NCBI GenBank assembly: GCA_013398015.1 | Contig: VZRR01012749.1 | Location: 62,001-126,000, forward strand | Length of the DNA stretch: 64,000 bases | Direction: 5' to 3' | From: Oreocharis arfaki | Lineage: Eukaryota > Chordata > Aves > Passeriformes > Paramythiidae | Shown: positions 47,210-58,300 of the stretch, one piece after another | How the letters are laid out: each line of letters opens with the position of its first letter | Position numbering within the stretch: the stretch's first letter is position 1 | Made by a program: the position numbers and the translations under genes | Notes under the pieces: generated by a model | What the model saw: the letters and a program-made list of their open reading frames with translations, nothing else | The model's database searches: none | Told to the model about the DNA's origin: nothing

Positions 47210-48030
47210 CTAACTCTGGGCCCCCCAGTTCAGGGAGGACATTGAGGGGGTGGAGTGCGTCTGGAGAAGGGAGCAGAGCTGGGGCAGGATCTGGAGCACA
47301 AGTCCTATTAGGAGCAACTGAGGGAGCTGGGGGTATTTAGTCCAGAGAAAAGGAGGCTCAGGGGTGACCTTATCACTCTCTACAAGTCCCTGACAGGAGG
47401 CTGTAGCCAGGTGGGGGTCAGCCTCTGTTCCCAGGTAACTGTTGGAAATGATGTCATTTTCCTAATCAATTGTTTTGATTTAATTTGTCTCAAACCGGGA
47501 CACTTTCCTAATTAATTTTTAAAATCATACATATATATATTACAGCGGCATAACCAGCAACATGACAAGAACACATAGTCTTAAATTGTCCCAAAGGAGG
47601 TTTAAGCTGAAAAACAAGAGGAACTTCTTCATAAATATAGCAATTAATTCTTCTAACCCTTTTCTAGCTTCTAATTTTTAAGGATATTGTTCCTGCCTCA
47701 CCAGTCAGGTGTCAGCTGTATTCTTACTGGTTCTGCTGCTTTTGATTTCCATGGAAAACTATTTTTAATGGCTCTGAGATCTTGTCGTAGCCTGTATTCA
47801 TTAGTATGTGGCTTCCTTACCGCTAGGAGTATTATATTCTGACTCCATTCCCCCAGTAATCCATGTTGCACAGATTTGTTTCACAAAAAAGGTGATTAGA
47901 CATTGGAATGGGCTGCTCAAGGAGGTGGAGTTATCGTCCCTAGAGGTGTTTAAGACTGGACGTGGCACTCGTGGTCTGATATGGTGGTGTTGGGTTATAC
48001 AAACCCAACCTACACGATTCTGTGATTGCT
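47210..48030 (+). mobile_element. CR1 LINE 3' fragment with two internal insertions
   Basis: Three blocks follow the bird CR1 consensus in order. 47210-47439: GGGCCCCCCAGTTC, GGAGCACAAGTCCTATTAGG, AAAAGGAGGCTCAGGGG and CTCTCTACAAGTCCCTG. About 47550-47631: a block with TGTCCCAAAGGAGGTTTAAG. About 47885-48030: GGTGATTAGACATTGG, GGTGTTTAAGACTGGACG and the tail ACGATTCTGTGATT. The gaps between the blocks hold about 110 bases and about 250 bases of foreign AT-rich sequence, absent from CR1. The 5' part of the element is missing, as is usual for CR1. The tail touches the HMGXB3 CpG island. Confidence 0.8.
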
Positions 48031-48830
48031 GGGACGACATCACCGGAGCCTGGAGCAGCGCTCTGCCCCGGCGGCGCCGTGCTCCACCACAGGAAGGGCC
48101 AGGCCGGGACCACTGCTCCAAGGCGCGCAGGAGGGAGAAACGCAGGAGAACGACGCAAGCACTGATGAACCAAAGAGCTCGATGCTGCTCCTGCAGAATG
48201 CACTGCCGCGGCCGGAGAGCTTCGCTAATTAAGCGCTCATTAAGGACTAACTGCGCTGTGCCGCGCCGCGCCCTGTCCCGCCTCACCCTCACACGCCGCC
48301 CTCACGAGAAATGGCGGGAACGAGACACGCGCGCGCCGTCTCTTCGCCACGCACGCGCAGGAAAAGTGACCCCTCCGCGCCGCCGTCCCGCCCCGCCGTG
48401 CCCCGGATGCCGTCTCCGCGGTCACTTCCGGCGGAGGCCCCGGTGCAGCTCCACTCCGCCCGGGCCCGGCCCGCAGCCGGCCCAGCATGCCGGGGCTGCC
48501 CGCCCCGCACAGCCCGCCCGCCCCGTACCGCCCGCACTCTAGCTCACCCCTGCGCGGCCGGCCCGTGGTCCCGGCACTGCCTCCTCCACGCCGCCGCGCC
48601 CCGGCGGGGACGTGACCACAGCTCGCCGCCTGTCCGCCCGCGCGGCCGCGGGGCTGCCCGGTGAGTGGGAACACCTGGGAGGGGGCCGCGGAAATGTTTA
48701 GCAGGACCAGAGGGAGCCGCGCCGCTCCGCTTGGCCTCGGGCGGTGTAGAGGAGACCGGGCTCGGTAACGGCCTGAGGCTCGCCCGGCATTACCGGCTGC
48801 GCGGGGCCGAGGGCCGGGCCGTGCCTGGGC
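48031..48830 (+). promoter_or_regulatory. HMGXB3: CpG-island promoter and noncoding exon 1 of HMGXB3
   Basis: A sharp CpG island begins where the CR1 tail ends. It holds a YY1-type AAATGGCGG at 48309-48317 and an ETS/GABP-type CACTTCCGGC at 48423-48432, both common at TATA-less housekeeping promoters. Exon 1 ends at 48660 (GCTGCCCG, then GTGAGT). Its start is unknown. A second noncoding exon follows at 48886-48946, between CTCCCAG and GTAAGA. Confidence 0.7.
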
Positions 48831-48885
48831 TCTACCTGGCATGGGTGGTGCTGCCTTGATCTCCTGTGTCCTCCCCGACTCCCAG

Positions 48886-48946
48886 CGCCCCGAGGGCTGG
48901 AGCCGTCATCGCTGTCAAGCGAGGAGCCCCGGAGAGCTGCTGGTGG
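48886..48946 (+). other. HMGXB3: HMGXB3 noncoding exon 2
   Basis: A 61-base segment bounded by a pyrimidine-rich acceptor (CCTCCCCGACTCCCAG) and a donor GTAAGA. It lies between the CpG-island exon and the exon with the start codon. It has no ATG, so it would be 5' UTR. The call rests on splice sites only. Confidence 0.5.
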
Positions 48947-49337
48947 GTAAGAGGATTGTGAGGCTTCCTGCTTGTTCAGCCTCTAGCCTTGCTTTTGTAG
49001 CGTGGCCGTGATATGAGACCTTGTAGCCAGACAGCTGCTGGCTGGGTGTACAGCTCCTTCTGGGTCACCGAACTTACCTGAGAGTTCCCCGTAGAATTGC
49101 AGCTCTGGAAATGCAGATGCAGTGTGTCTGCACTGAACTGGTGGTATTGAGGTTATAGAAATAGAAGTTTCCTTCTAAAAGTAGGTAAATGGAGGACACA
49201 TAGTTATCTTGGTTTAACTAGAGTCAAACTTAGATGCCAACAGTGCTGTCAGTTTACTAAAGCATTTAAAGGGCTATTTGTTGGGAAGAATGTTGTATAA
49301 CTTGGCCAGAGCCTAACACAGAATATGTATTTTAGCC

Positions 49338-52300
49338 ATGGAGGCTCCCTATGATGGCACTGAGGTAACTGTGGTGATGGAGGAGATAGAGAGCACTTAC
49401 ACTTATGCGTCACCAGTGCCATCCAAGAAGAAGAAGAAACATAAAAGTACTGGTGATCATGGAGAAAAAGCCAAGAAGCCTCGGTGAGTTCTTTCTGCCT
49501 TCATTTAGCTCCTTTGTGGGGTGTGGGAGCAGTTTTCCTTGTTTCTGACATGACTGGACTTTGCAGTGCACTTGGAACACTTCATAGTGTAAAACATCGT
49601 ACGTGAAACATCAGCTTGATACTTTAGGCCTGCTCAGACATTCTTTACAGGTGCCACTGTTGCTCAGTTTAGAGTTTGTTTACCCCAGAATAATTTGCCT
49701 TAGGTCCTTTCTCAGGGGTTCTCTTTTTTTTTTTCAGAGGTTCTCCTCAGAGTTTTTATTTGGTTAAAAAACGCACTTAACAAAGAAAATGAAATGTAAT
49801 TTGCTTGTCATGTGATCTTGAGACAAACCTAAACCTTGTGGATTTTTTTTTCCCCAAGGAATTTTATGTAGAATGACCTTAAAGTTTCAATTTCTGGTTG
49901 TGTTTCAGATCTGCTTACCTTCTCTACTATTATGATATTTACTTGAAAGTACAACAAGAGCTTCCACACCTCCCTCAATCTGAAATCAACAAAAAGATCA
50001 GTGAGAGCTGGAGGTTGCTCAGTGTGGCTGAAAAGAGCTACTACTTGGAGAAAGCCAAGCTAGAGAAAGAGGGACTGGACCCGGTAAGTTGTCTTTTTGG
50101 AAGTTCTTTGGCTGCTGAAGAGAGAGGCACTTACCTGCTTACCTAGCACTGTATGGGAGAGTCATTTAAATGCAGATCCCAGTTTGTATCCCTGCTCAGG
50201 GCAGCCTGTAAAGAAGCGGTGTGAGCCCACTGCCTCTTGCCTTTGCCTTCTGTTCATTCGAGGGAAAATGTTTTGTAATCCAAGATGGATGTGTCTGGTA
50301 CCCACTCAAGGCGGTTATTTTTGTGTCCTGTCATTGGAGTGAGTGATGGTATGGTGGGTGATAAAACCAGGGCTGAGAGGGATTCTGTCGGCTGTCATGT
50401 GGAGAAATTCCCAGCAAACTACTTCAGGAAACTGTTTGAACCTTAGGGATTAAAATAACAAGATTGAGAACTGAATCTCTTTGTTTTCTCATACTCTGGT
50501 TTTGCCCACAGAACTCCAAGGCGTCCACTCGAACTGCAGTCGTCCCTGACATTCCAGGCTTTCGTAAGATTCTTCCTCGCTCTGATTATATAATTATTCC
50601 CAAAACCACTCTTCAAGAAGACAGGAGCAGACAGTCGCTGGAGCTGTGCGTGACACAGAGCCCGGCAGCATCTGAGGGCTTGGCGGCTCCCAGGAATGTC
50701 ACCAGCGTGTCCCGTGACACTGTGCAGAACATCCTTTCCGTGGACTCGGGCCAGACTGGTGTCTCAGAGCAGTGCATTGCCATCGAGGGGCTGGCAGAGG
50801 ACACGGCAGCCTTTGCCCAGCCCGAGGCTGTGGAAGAAGCCGTTGCCTCGGAGGTCCTCTCACGTTATGTTGGGCCTGTGACAGAGAAAGTGGCTGGAGA
50901 TATCCTCTTGGATGAGACTTCTTTGGAAATAGAAGGACAGCCGTACCAGACAGCCCAGGTGGTTATTGAGGAGACTCTGGTTAGCAGCTCCGCAGACATC
51001 TCCAATGGGAGCATCGCTGTGGCCCGTCCCCAGGTGCCCGATGGGGTGTCTGTGGTGACCGTGGTGACTGGGAGGGTGAGTTTTTCCAGTGACACTGAGA
51101 CTCCTGCCAGAGTCTCACCTGAAACATCTGAGTGCTGTTTCTCACATTTTACTTGAGATCCTCATTGGGTGCAGGAGATGCTGTATTGCCCAACCTGCTG
51201 ATGCTCAGTGCCGAGAGAAACAGAAACTTTTGTAATCAATGATACGAAAAGTAACTCCATGACTAAGTTCTCTCTGCTTGCATATTGACTCAGCCATGTA
51301 ATGATGTGAATTGTGTCTTAACATGACTGAGTTTTTAAAAAATGTTATAGCAATATTTGGGGTATTACAGTGCCAGTAACTGTGTTCTGCAGTTGCACTG
51401 CAAGATTTTGGTGAGAAAAAGTCCTACTGCTGTGCTCCTGATTAGCTGTTTTCCTGGTTGCAGTGAGGTAGAAGGGAGTCCTTTCAAGCCTAGGTGTTAG
51501 GGATCACTCGTAGAAAACCTTAGTCTGTGAAGAGTTGGATTCTCTGTTTTCAGTTTCAAGTTGTGAGGAGTTTGGTAATTTCCAGAGTACATCTGGTAAG
51601 GCCATTGCTTTTGAAGTGGTTGCTGCTCTGTCCTGTATTCTGGTCTCATCAGTCCTTAAGACATATTAATGTTCATGAGAGGGGGATATTGGTCACCATG
51701 TCTTTTGTTTTCTGCATGTATTTTCCCTTTGACTTCGTTTTAGGATACTGAAGAGAGTAGCTCCTCCACACCTGCAACACAGTTTATCATGTTACCTTTG
51801 CCAGCTCATTCTGTTGTGGAGAACCCAGCATCAATTAAATTGGTAAGAAATTCAGAGTCTTGTATGGTATGTTAAGATTTGGATGTATTGTCATAGATTT
51901 GTCTTTAAGATGTTAGAGTGGGAGAGATTTGCTCATGGTTCAGTTTTAAAAGATAATCCAATGTGGAGTCATCAGTTGATGTATTTCTTGTATCTGGTGT
52001 TATGTCTTGCACAGGCTAAGAGGGTCTCTGACTTCCTACAGTATCTTACAGGGGCCCGTTTCTGCTGTCTTCTTCCTCAGGGAACTCCTGGAAACAGATG
52101 GAGTAGATAAATCTATCCCAACACATGTGGCCAACAGCAGTTTCTGTGTAGCCATCTACATCCACTACTTGGATGCATATTTGTCTTCATAAAAAGCCAG
52201 TGTCCATTTCTTTAAAGGCAAGGATCTGCTCTTATGACTGGAAAACATGAACTCCAAAGCTGTTGCTTTGGCCACATGACAGGAGGGGAACAATGACCTA

Positions 52301-55300
52301 AGGTTTTGGGAAGCCATATGAAAGGTTGTGTGGCCTGTTGCACAAGGAAAAATAGTATTATTTCTCTAATCCAACCACTCCAGCCACTTGTGTTTTTGTA
52401 GTCATTTTGGGGCTTCATTTACAGTCAGTACAGCAGCTCCTTCTGTTATGTAAGCTAGCATCAAATCCTGTTTTCCAGGTTCTGTATGCTTCCAGCTGGT
52501 GGAACACTGCAGATATTTATAGTAGTGCATAGTGTGATGCTCTTCCAGTTGTCTCAGGGAGAATGGAAATACCTCAGGTTTTTGTTCCTGAGAAGTATCT
52601 GGCTTAAACTGGCTCATTTCTTTGACAGCAGCACTTGCATTTCTAGAAAAAATCTGTACCTAGTTAGGGAGTTACAGCACAACAGCTCCCTCGGGAGTGT
52701 TGAGAACAGGATATTGGGAAGTGCTGTGCTGACAAAAGCTCAATGTGTTGATGCAGTTGTCCTGGCAAAGATGTCAGGTTCTGCTTCAGCTGTTTGTATG
52801 AACAGTGCCTGGTGATGCTGCTCATGTTCAGTAGTTCATAGCAAGTTACAGTGAAGGAGCAGGGAGTACTTGACCATCCCATACAGCAACAAATTACTGA
52901 CAAAACTGCCTCTGCATCATGAGTGCTTGTCTTCAAGGCTTGTTGCTCTGTTGTTACGAGTGTTAATCACGTCTTGTCTCACTGTGGATTGCTGTTTGAA
53001 TCATTTTTATACCATCTTACTATGACTTTTTTTGAACTGTTTTATCACTGTAAATACAAGATTAGCTTCTCTAGGAGGTTATGTGCATTGCTCATCTCTG
53101 CTCTGCAGGTTGATCTAAATTCTGGTAATACCAGAGGCTGTTGTGTAGACTGAGCATTTAGACTCTGAGTAGTTATGGTGCTGACTCACCCTGACCCAGC
53201 TGTGTGATGGTTGTTCAGTAAAATTAATAGTAGTGGAAGGCTGGTGATTTGCCAAATAACATTTGTAAAATGCTTATGAGGAAAAAGGAACTCATCAGCA
53301 CAGCTTTGTGGTTTTCAGGTCTGTAGACAAATTCTTGACAATTTTTGTTTCAGACAACCACTTATACTCGCAGGGGACATGGAAATTGCACCAATCCTGG
53401 CTGTTCCTTCACTTATGTCACCAGGCATAAGCCACCAAAGTGCCCAACGTGTGGGAACTTCCTGGGAGGGAAATGGATCCCAAAGGTAAATTTTTCTTTT
53501 CCTGACTTTGAGACAAAAAGTTCTGGTTTTGTGAATGCCTGTGATACTTCCAGACCTGTGGATCTAGCACAGGAGGTCACATACACCAGAACTGATCCCC
53601 GCACCTGTGTTCCAGTGCATGTGCTGGAGCAAGTCACCATTGCAGAGGACACTTGGCCAAGGTGAGACCTGAAATCACCACACCTTGGGTAAAAATGCTG
53701 CTTGTGTCTGTTAGAGTAGGTGGGGCTGCATTTGTTAACTCTCTCATTGAGAGGATACACATTCTTCTAGTCCTCTGCCTGCACAGTTCCTGTGACTGGG
53801 AGGCATTGCCTGTTCTTCTGCTACAGCCCCAGCTAAGCTCAGGAAGTTGTTTTGTGGTAATTTATATCTGCATTTGAAGTTCTTCTACAAATTTAGTTTT
53901 CTGTTGTCTTTTAACATTGTTATTTTAACAGAAAGGAAGAATGGCTCTCAGCTATAGTAGGTGTATGATCCTTTGGGAGCTCGTTAGTAAAGTTGGTTTA
54001 GTGGAAGCTGAAGTGCTGTTGGGTATTGTTGTCTCATGGCCATGTGTCTGATCGTTCATAATGTTCTGACCTCTGGCTAGAAGGAGATTTCCAGGTGTTG
54101 GTAGAGTTGTGAAGCTTGTCTGAGTGGAAGAGTCCTTTGGCATGTCTACCAGCTATGTACAGCAAAACCCGCTTGATCCTTAAACCTTGGCACTATATTG
54201 GTAATTAGTCAGCTCTGAACAGCTGTGCATTTCTGTCTGAAGCAAGGCACAATTTAAAGGATGTTCTCATTGTGATAATTGGCATTGACATTCAATGGCT
54301 TTGTATGGATTTGTTCTGAACCTCCTTTGTTTTGTGTCTGGATCCATTAAACATTCAGGGGTGAGAACTCTTTTGGGCAGCTTACAAACTGTGGTGTCTG
54401 AGCTGAAGGCTGAGCTTCCTGTGTAGTAGGGTACAAATAGGGATGGTGACATCTTTGCTTTTGTTTGGTGAAGTTGCTGAGGTAGAGAGATGGCTGAATG
54501 CAAAAATTATTTCTGGATCCTGCCTGAACATGGCATGTTTGCTCCTGTTCAATCCTACACTGGTTAGAACTGAAAGGTCTTACAGGGAGTTTTCCTTTTT
54601 GTCTTTTGGACTTAAGTCTGTTCTGCTGGGAACAGGTTTGCAGATATGGTTCCATTTGTTTGTGTGGTGTCATACCTTGGGAAAAACATGTGCCAGGAGT
54701 TTCTTTTTAACTGGCAATAGTATCAGTAGAACTGAAACTAAATATATATATACCTTCCTGTTCCTTAGAAAGGTTAAAAGAGATCTTTTTTTAGAAACTG
54801 AGATTATCCTCCTGAATATGAACTCTGTAGTGAGCTTAGAAATAATGTGTTTATCATGGCAAAGACTCTGGATTACATTTCTGATATATTTTTGCATATT
54901 CCAATTCAGTGTTTGTTGTACCTTTGTTGACTCCAGTACCATGATTTCTGTAGCCTTAGTCTTGGAAGTAACATTTTTCTTAAAGTCAAAAAAACTTCCT
55001 AAGCAATCCTGTTTTCTGGTTGGCTCATATGCTTGCTTTTCTGAAAGCATGTATCCAAAAGATGCAAATTTTCTGTCTTAACTCCCTTTGATTCCTTAGT
55101 AATGTGGAAGAACTGTGAGCATCAGAGAGCTGAAGCCATGAAAGAGGAGCGTAGGAGGTGGGCTTGCTACGGAGGGTGGTGGGTGACTTTGTGAGCTTGG
55201 TGCTAATGGTGATATTTAAGGGAGCTTAAGAAAGATTGATACTTCAAAGTAAACAGTGTCTAAAAATAATACACGAAGGGCCAAGAGGCCAGATACAATG

Positions 55301-58300
55301 TTAGCAGGGCCTTTGCTGTTGTAGGAGATGCTGTCTGTCTACTCCCATACAATTCACTGCTTAAACTTGGATTGTGCTGTTCTGGTCCAGCATTAAATAG
55401 GCCACAGGAAACATGGCATATGTGCAGGGAACTTGCTTATCTGTGAAAGCTGAAGGCTCTGAAATGTGGCTCTCTCCTTGTTTCCAGGAAAAGCAACCAA
55501 AAAGCAAATCTGAGCCAAATTCAGGCACCTCTCTTAAAACTCCAGCAGCTAAAAGAGGTCAGCAATCAGTCCTTGCAGAACCCACGGCCGTTAGCGAGAG
55601 TTCCTCCAAGTCCTCCTTGGAGAGCTCCGAAGCTGTCAGCCAGCTGCTGAATGCTGTGCCTGTTGGAGGGCAGATGCCTGAGATGGAGTGGGAGGAAGTG
55701 ATCGTCTCTGAGAGCCACTTTCTTCCAAACAATGTGCTTGCTGAAGACAAGAGGAGCGCTGTTGGAGTGGTGCTGGGCCAAGAGAGCCAGCGGCGAGCAG
55801 ATGCTTCTTCGGAGCAGGCAGAGAAAGGAGCTGTAGGGCTGGGGATGTCAACGTCTTCTGAGGTGTTGAGTCCAAATTCCTCTGTGAAAAAGCCAGTGGT
55901 GGGGTGAGTCAGTTTTCCATGTGTTATAGGAGCGTATGATGTCTATTGTGTGCTCATGGGACTAGTCCAAGAAGTTGAAGGCTGTTGGCAGTGCTTCCTG
56001 TAAGACTTACTGTGTTTGCTGTCTGTTTTGTGCCAGTTCAGGATTGTTCCTTTGAGTCTTTGTCCATCAGAACTAATATTTTTTTTAAGTGACAGATTGT
56101 AGTCGCAGGGCAGATGAAGCCTTAGCACTTTCTCTTTCTGTATTGCAATAGCTGGGATTAGTGTGCTAACAAAGTACAATTCGGGGAAAAGAGGAAAACT
56201 GGAGCCGAGGGGAAGTCAATGGAATATTTTTCCACTTGTAGCCCTTGTTTTTCAGAACTGATGCAACAGCTGCTACACACAAAGGACAAGAAGTAAAGAG
56301 TAAACCAAGACCCAAGCCCTCCTTGCTGGCTGCAGCCAGACCCATGCGAGCGATTCTGCCTGCTCCAGCCAGTGTGGGGAGAGAAGCCATCACGGAGCAG
56401 CCAAGCAGCAGGCAGGCCTTTGCAAATACTGGTAAAAGCAGCATTCTCTGGTGTGCTTTGGGAGCTGTTGTCTTTCCTCACCATGCTGAAGTGGTGTCTG
56501 TCAATAATAAGATAGGTAACGAGGGATGTGGTTACCAGTGCTAGAATAAAACCACTTTGCCTGAGTGCAGTAAATGGGCCATGAAACACCTGCTTGGGTC
56601 ATTTCAAGCTCAGAGGAAAAATCTCACATGGCTATCTCTAGTGGCATTTACCAAAGATGTAAGAAAGAAACAGAACCTGTTTTCTCACATTTAACCTGGT
56701 GCATCTCTTTCCTCCTAGACAAGCATTCCCCTGTGAGAACCTCAGGCTTGAAGCCCAGTACACTGAAACAGTTGGGCCAGTCAGTTCTGCAGCCACCAAC
56801 TGCTGAGGAGCTAAAGGTTTTTCTTCAAATGCAAATTTTTTTCCTGGATTTTTTTTGGGGGGGAGGGTTTTGTTTGTGGGTTTGGTTTTTTTTTTTCTCC
56901 CAGTTGAGTGATATGACCTGAGTGAAAAATAGAACATAAAAATGTAGCAGCCTTATGATGATGAAATCTGTGACTGGCAGTTTTTGTGATATGGCTGGGT
57001 AGCAGAATGAATGCTTGGAGGCTGAGTGTGGGAACTGAGCTCAGAGATGCTGTTGGACAATTTGAGAACCTCCCAGCTACTTCCAGAAGATCTGTTGGTG
57101 CTTTGATAATGACATGCAATATTGAATACTGAGCTTTTCACCTGTAAAATATGACTGAGTATGCCAAGATGCTGGAACGAATCTGTGTGAATTATATTGT
57201 CTTAGCATGCAAAGCTGTTGTAATGTGCAGTGTATTGTGGTATTACGGATATTAAATGAACGTTAATTATTTTCTTGGGGGCAAGAGTGCTAATAGATAC
57301 TGATTATTGATGCATGCATGGATTTAGTAGTAGGTGCCTGATGGGTGTTGTTTTTTCTGCTTTCAATCTCTAGCTCCGCAGTGCTGTGACAAGCACAGCA
57401 TCTCAGGTTAAAGTTGTGGAGGTCAAACCAGACATATTCCCTTCCTACAAGTACAGTTGCACCGTTACTTTGGTGAGAATTTTTCAAATAGTGTGACTTC
57501 TGCCATGGGGAGTGTCCTCTCTGGGATGAGAATGCTCTGGGACTTCTGTTGCTGACTTGCACAAATACATCTCGTTTTTAACGTGAAATAATCTGTACTT
57601 TGTGTCATCTCTAGACCTAATGCAGGGTGACCGTGCTCTCTTTTGCAGTTATGTTTGGGACCTTGTTAAGAGATGGTTTTTAACTCATGTCCTAGCATAA
57701 TCCCCATCCCCTTCTTGAGTTCAGCAGGGAGGATCAGGGATTTCTGGATGAATTTTATATCCTTGTGGTCTGCGGGACTGGCCCCAGAATGTTTAAGTGC
57801 CGGTTAAAGGATTCTGTACAAAGTGACAGGGCTTAATGTTGAAACAAAATGTTATGAAGTGGGGAAAAAACACATAATAATCTTTTTTAGACTCTTGATA
57901 GCTTAATATCATAGAGTCATTCAGGCTGGAAAAGACCTTTAAGATCATGGAGTCCAACTATTAAAAGTCAAAGTCAACAAACATCTCTTTTGTGTCATTC
58001 AGGATTTGGGATTAGCAACATCACGTGGCAGAGGGAAATGCAAGAACCCCTCCTGCAGTTATGTGTATACAAACAGGCACAAGCCACGCATCTGTCCAAG
58101 CTGTGGATACAACCTTGCCAAAGACAGGACTGAGAAAACAGCAAAATCCCTGGTAAGGTTCAGGCTGGCTTGTTTTATCACATGTTTGTTGTGAGCTGGG
58201 CAGCAAAGTACCTGAGTTTGCAAGTGCTTGTGGGAACATGGTTTGGGATTTTTTTTTTTTTTTTGCATTATGGTAAACTTTTCTAGCAGAATGGTTCCTA

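Noticed and set aside
47525..47545. TATATATATA run as a promoter
   Set aside because: It lies in an AT-rich insertion inside a CR1 fragment and is not followed by a recognised exon. HMGXB3 has its own CpG-island promoter.
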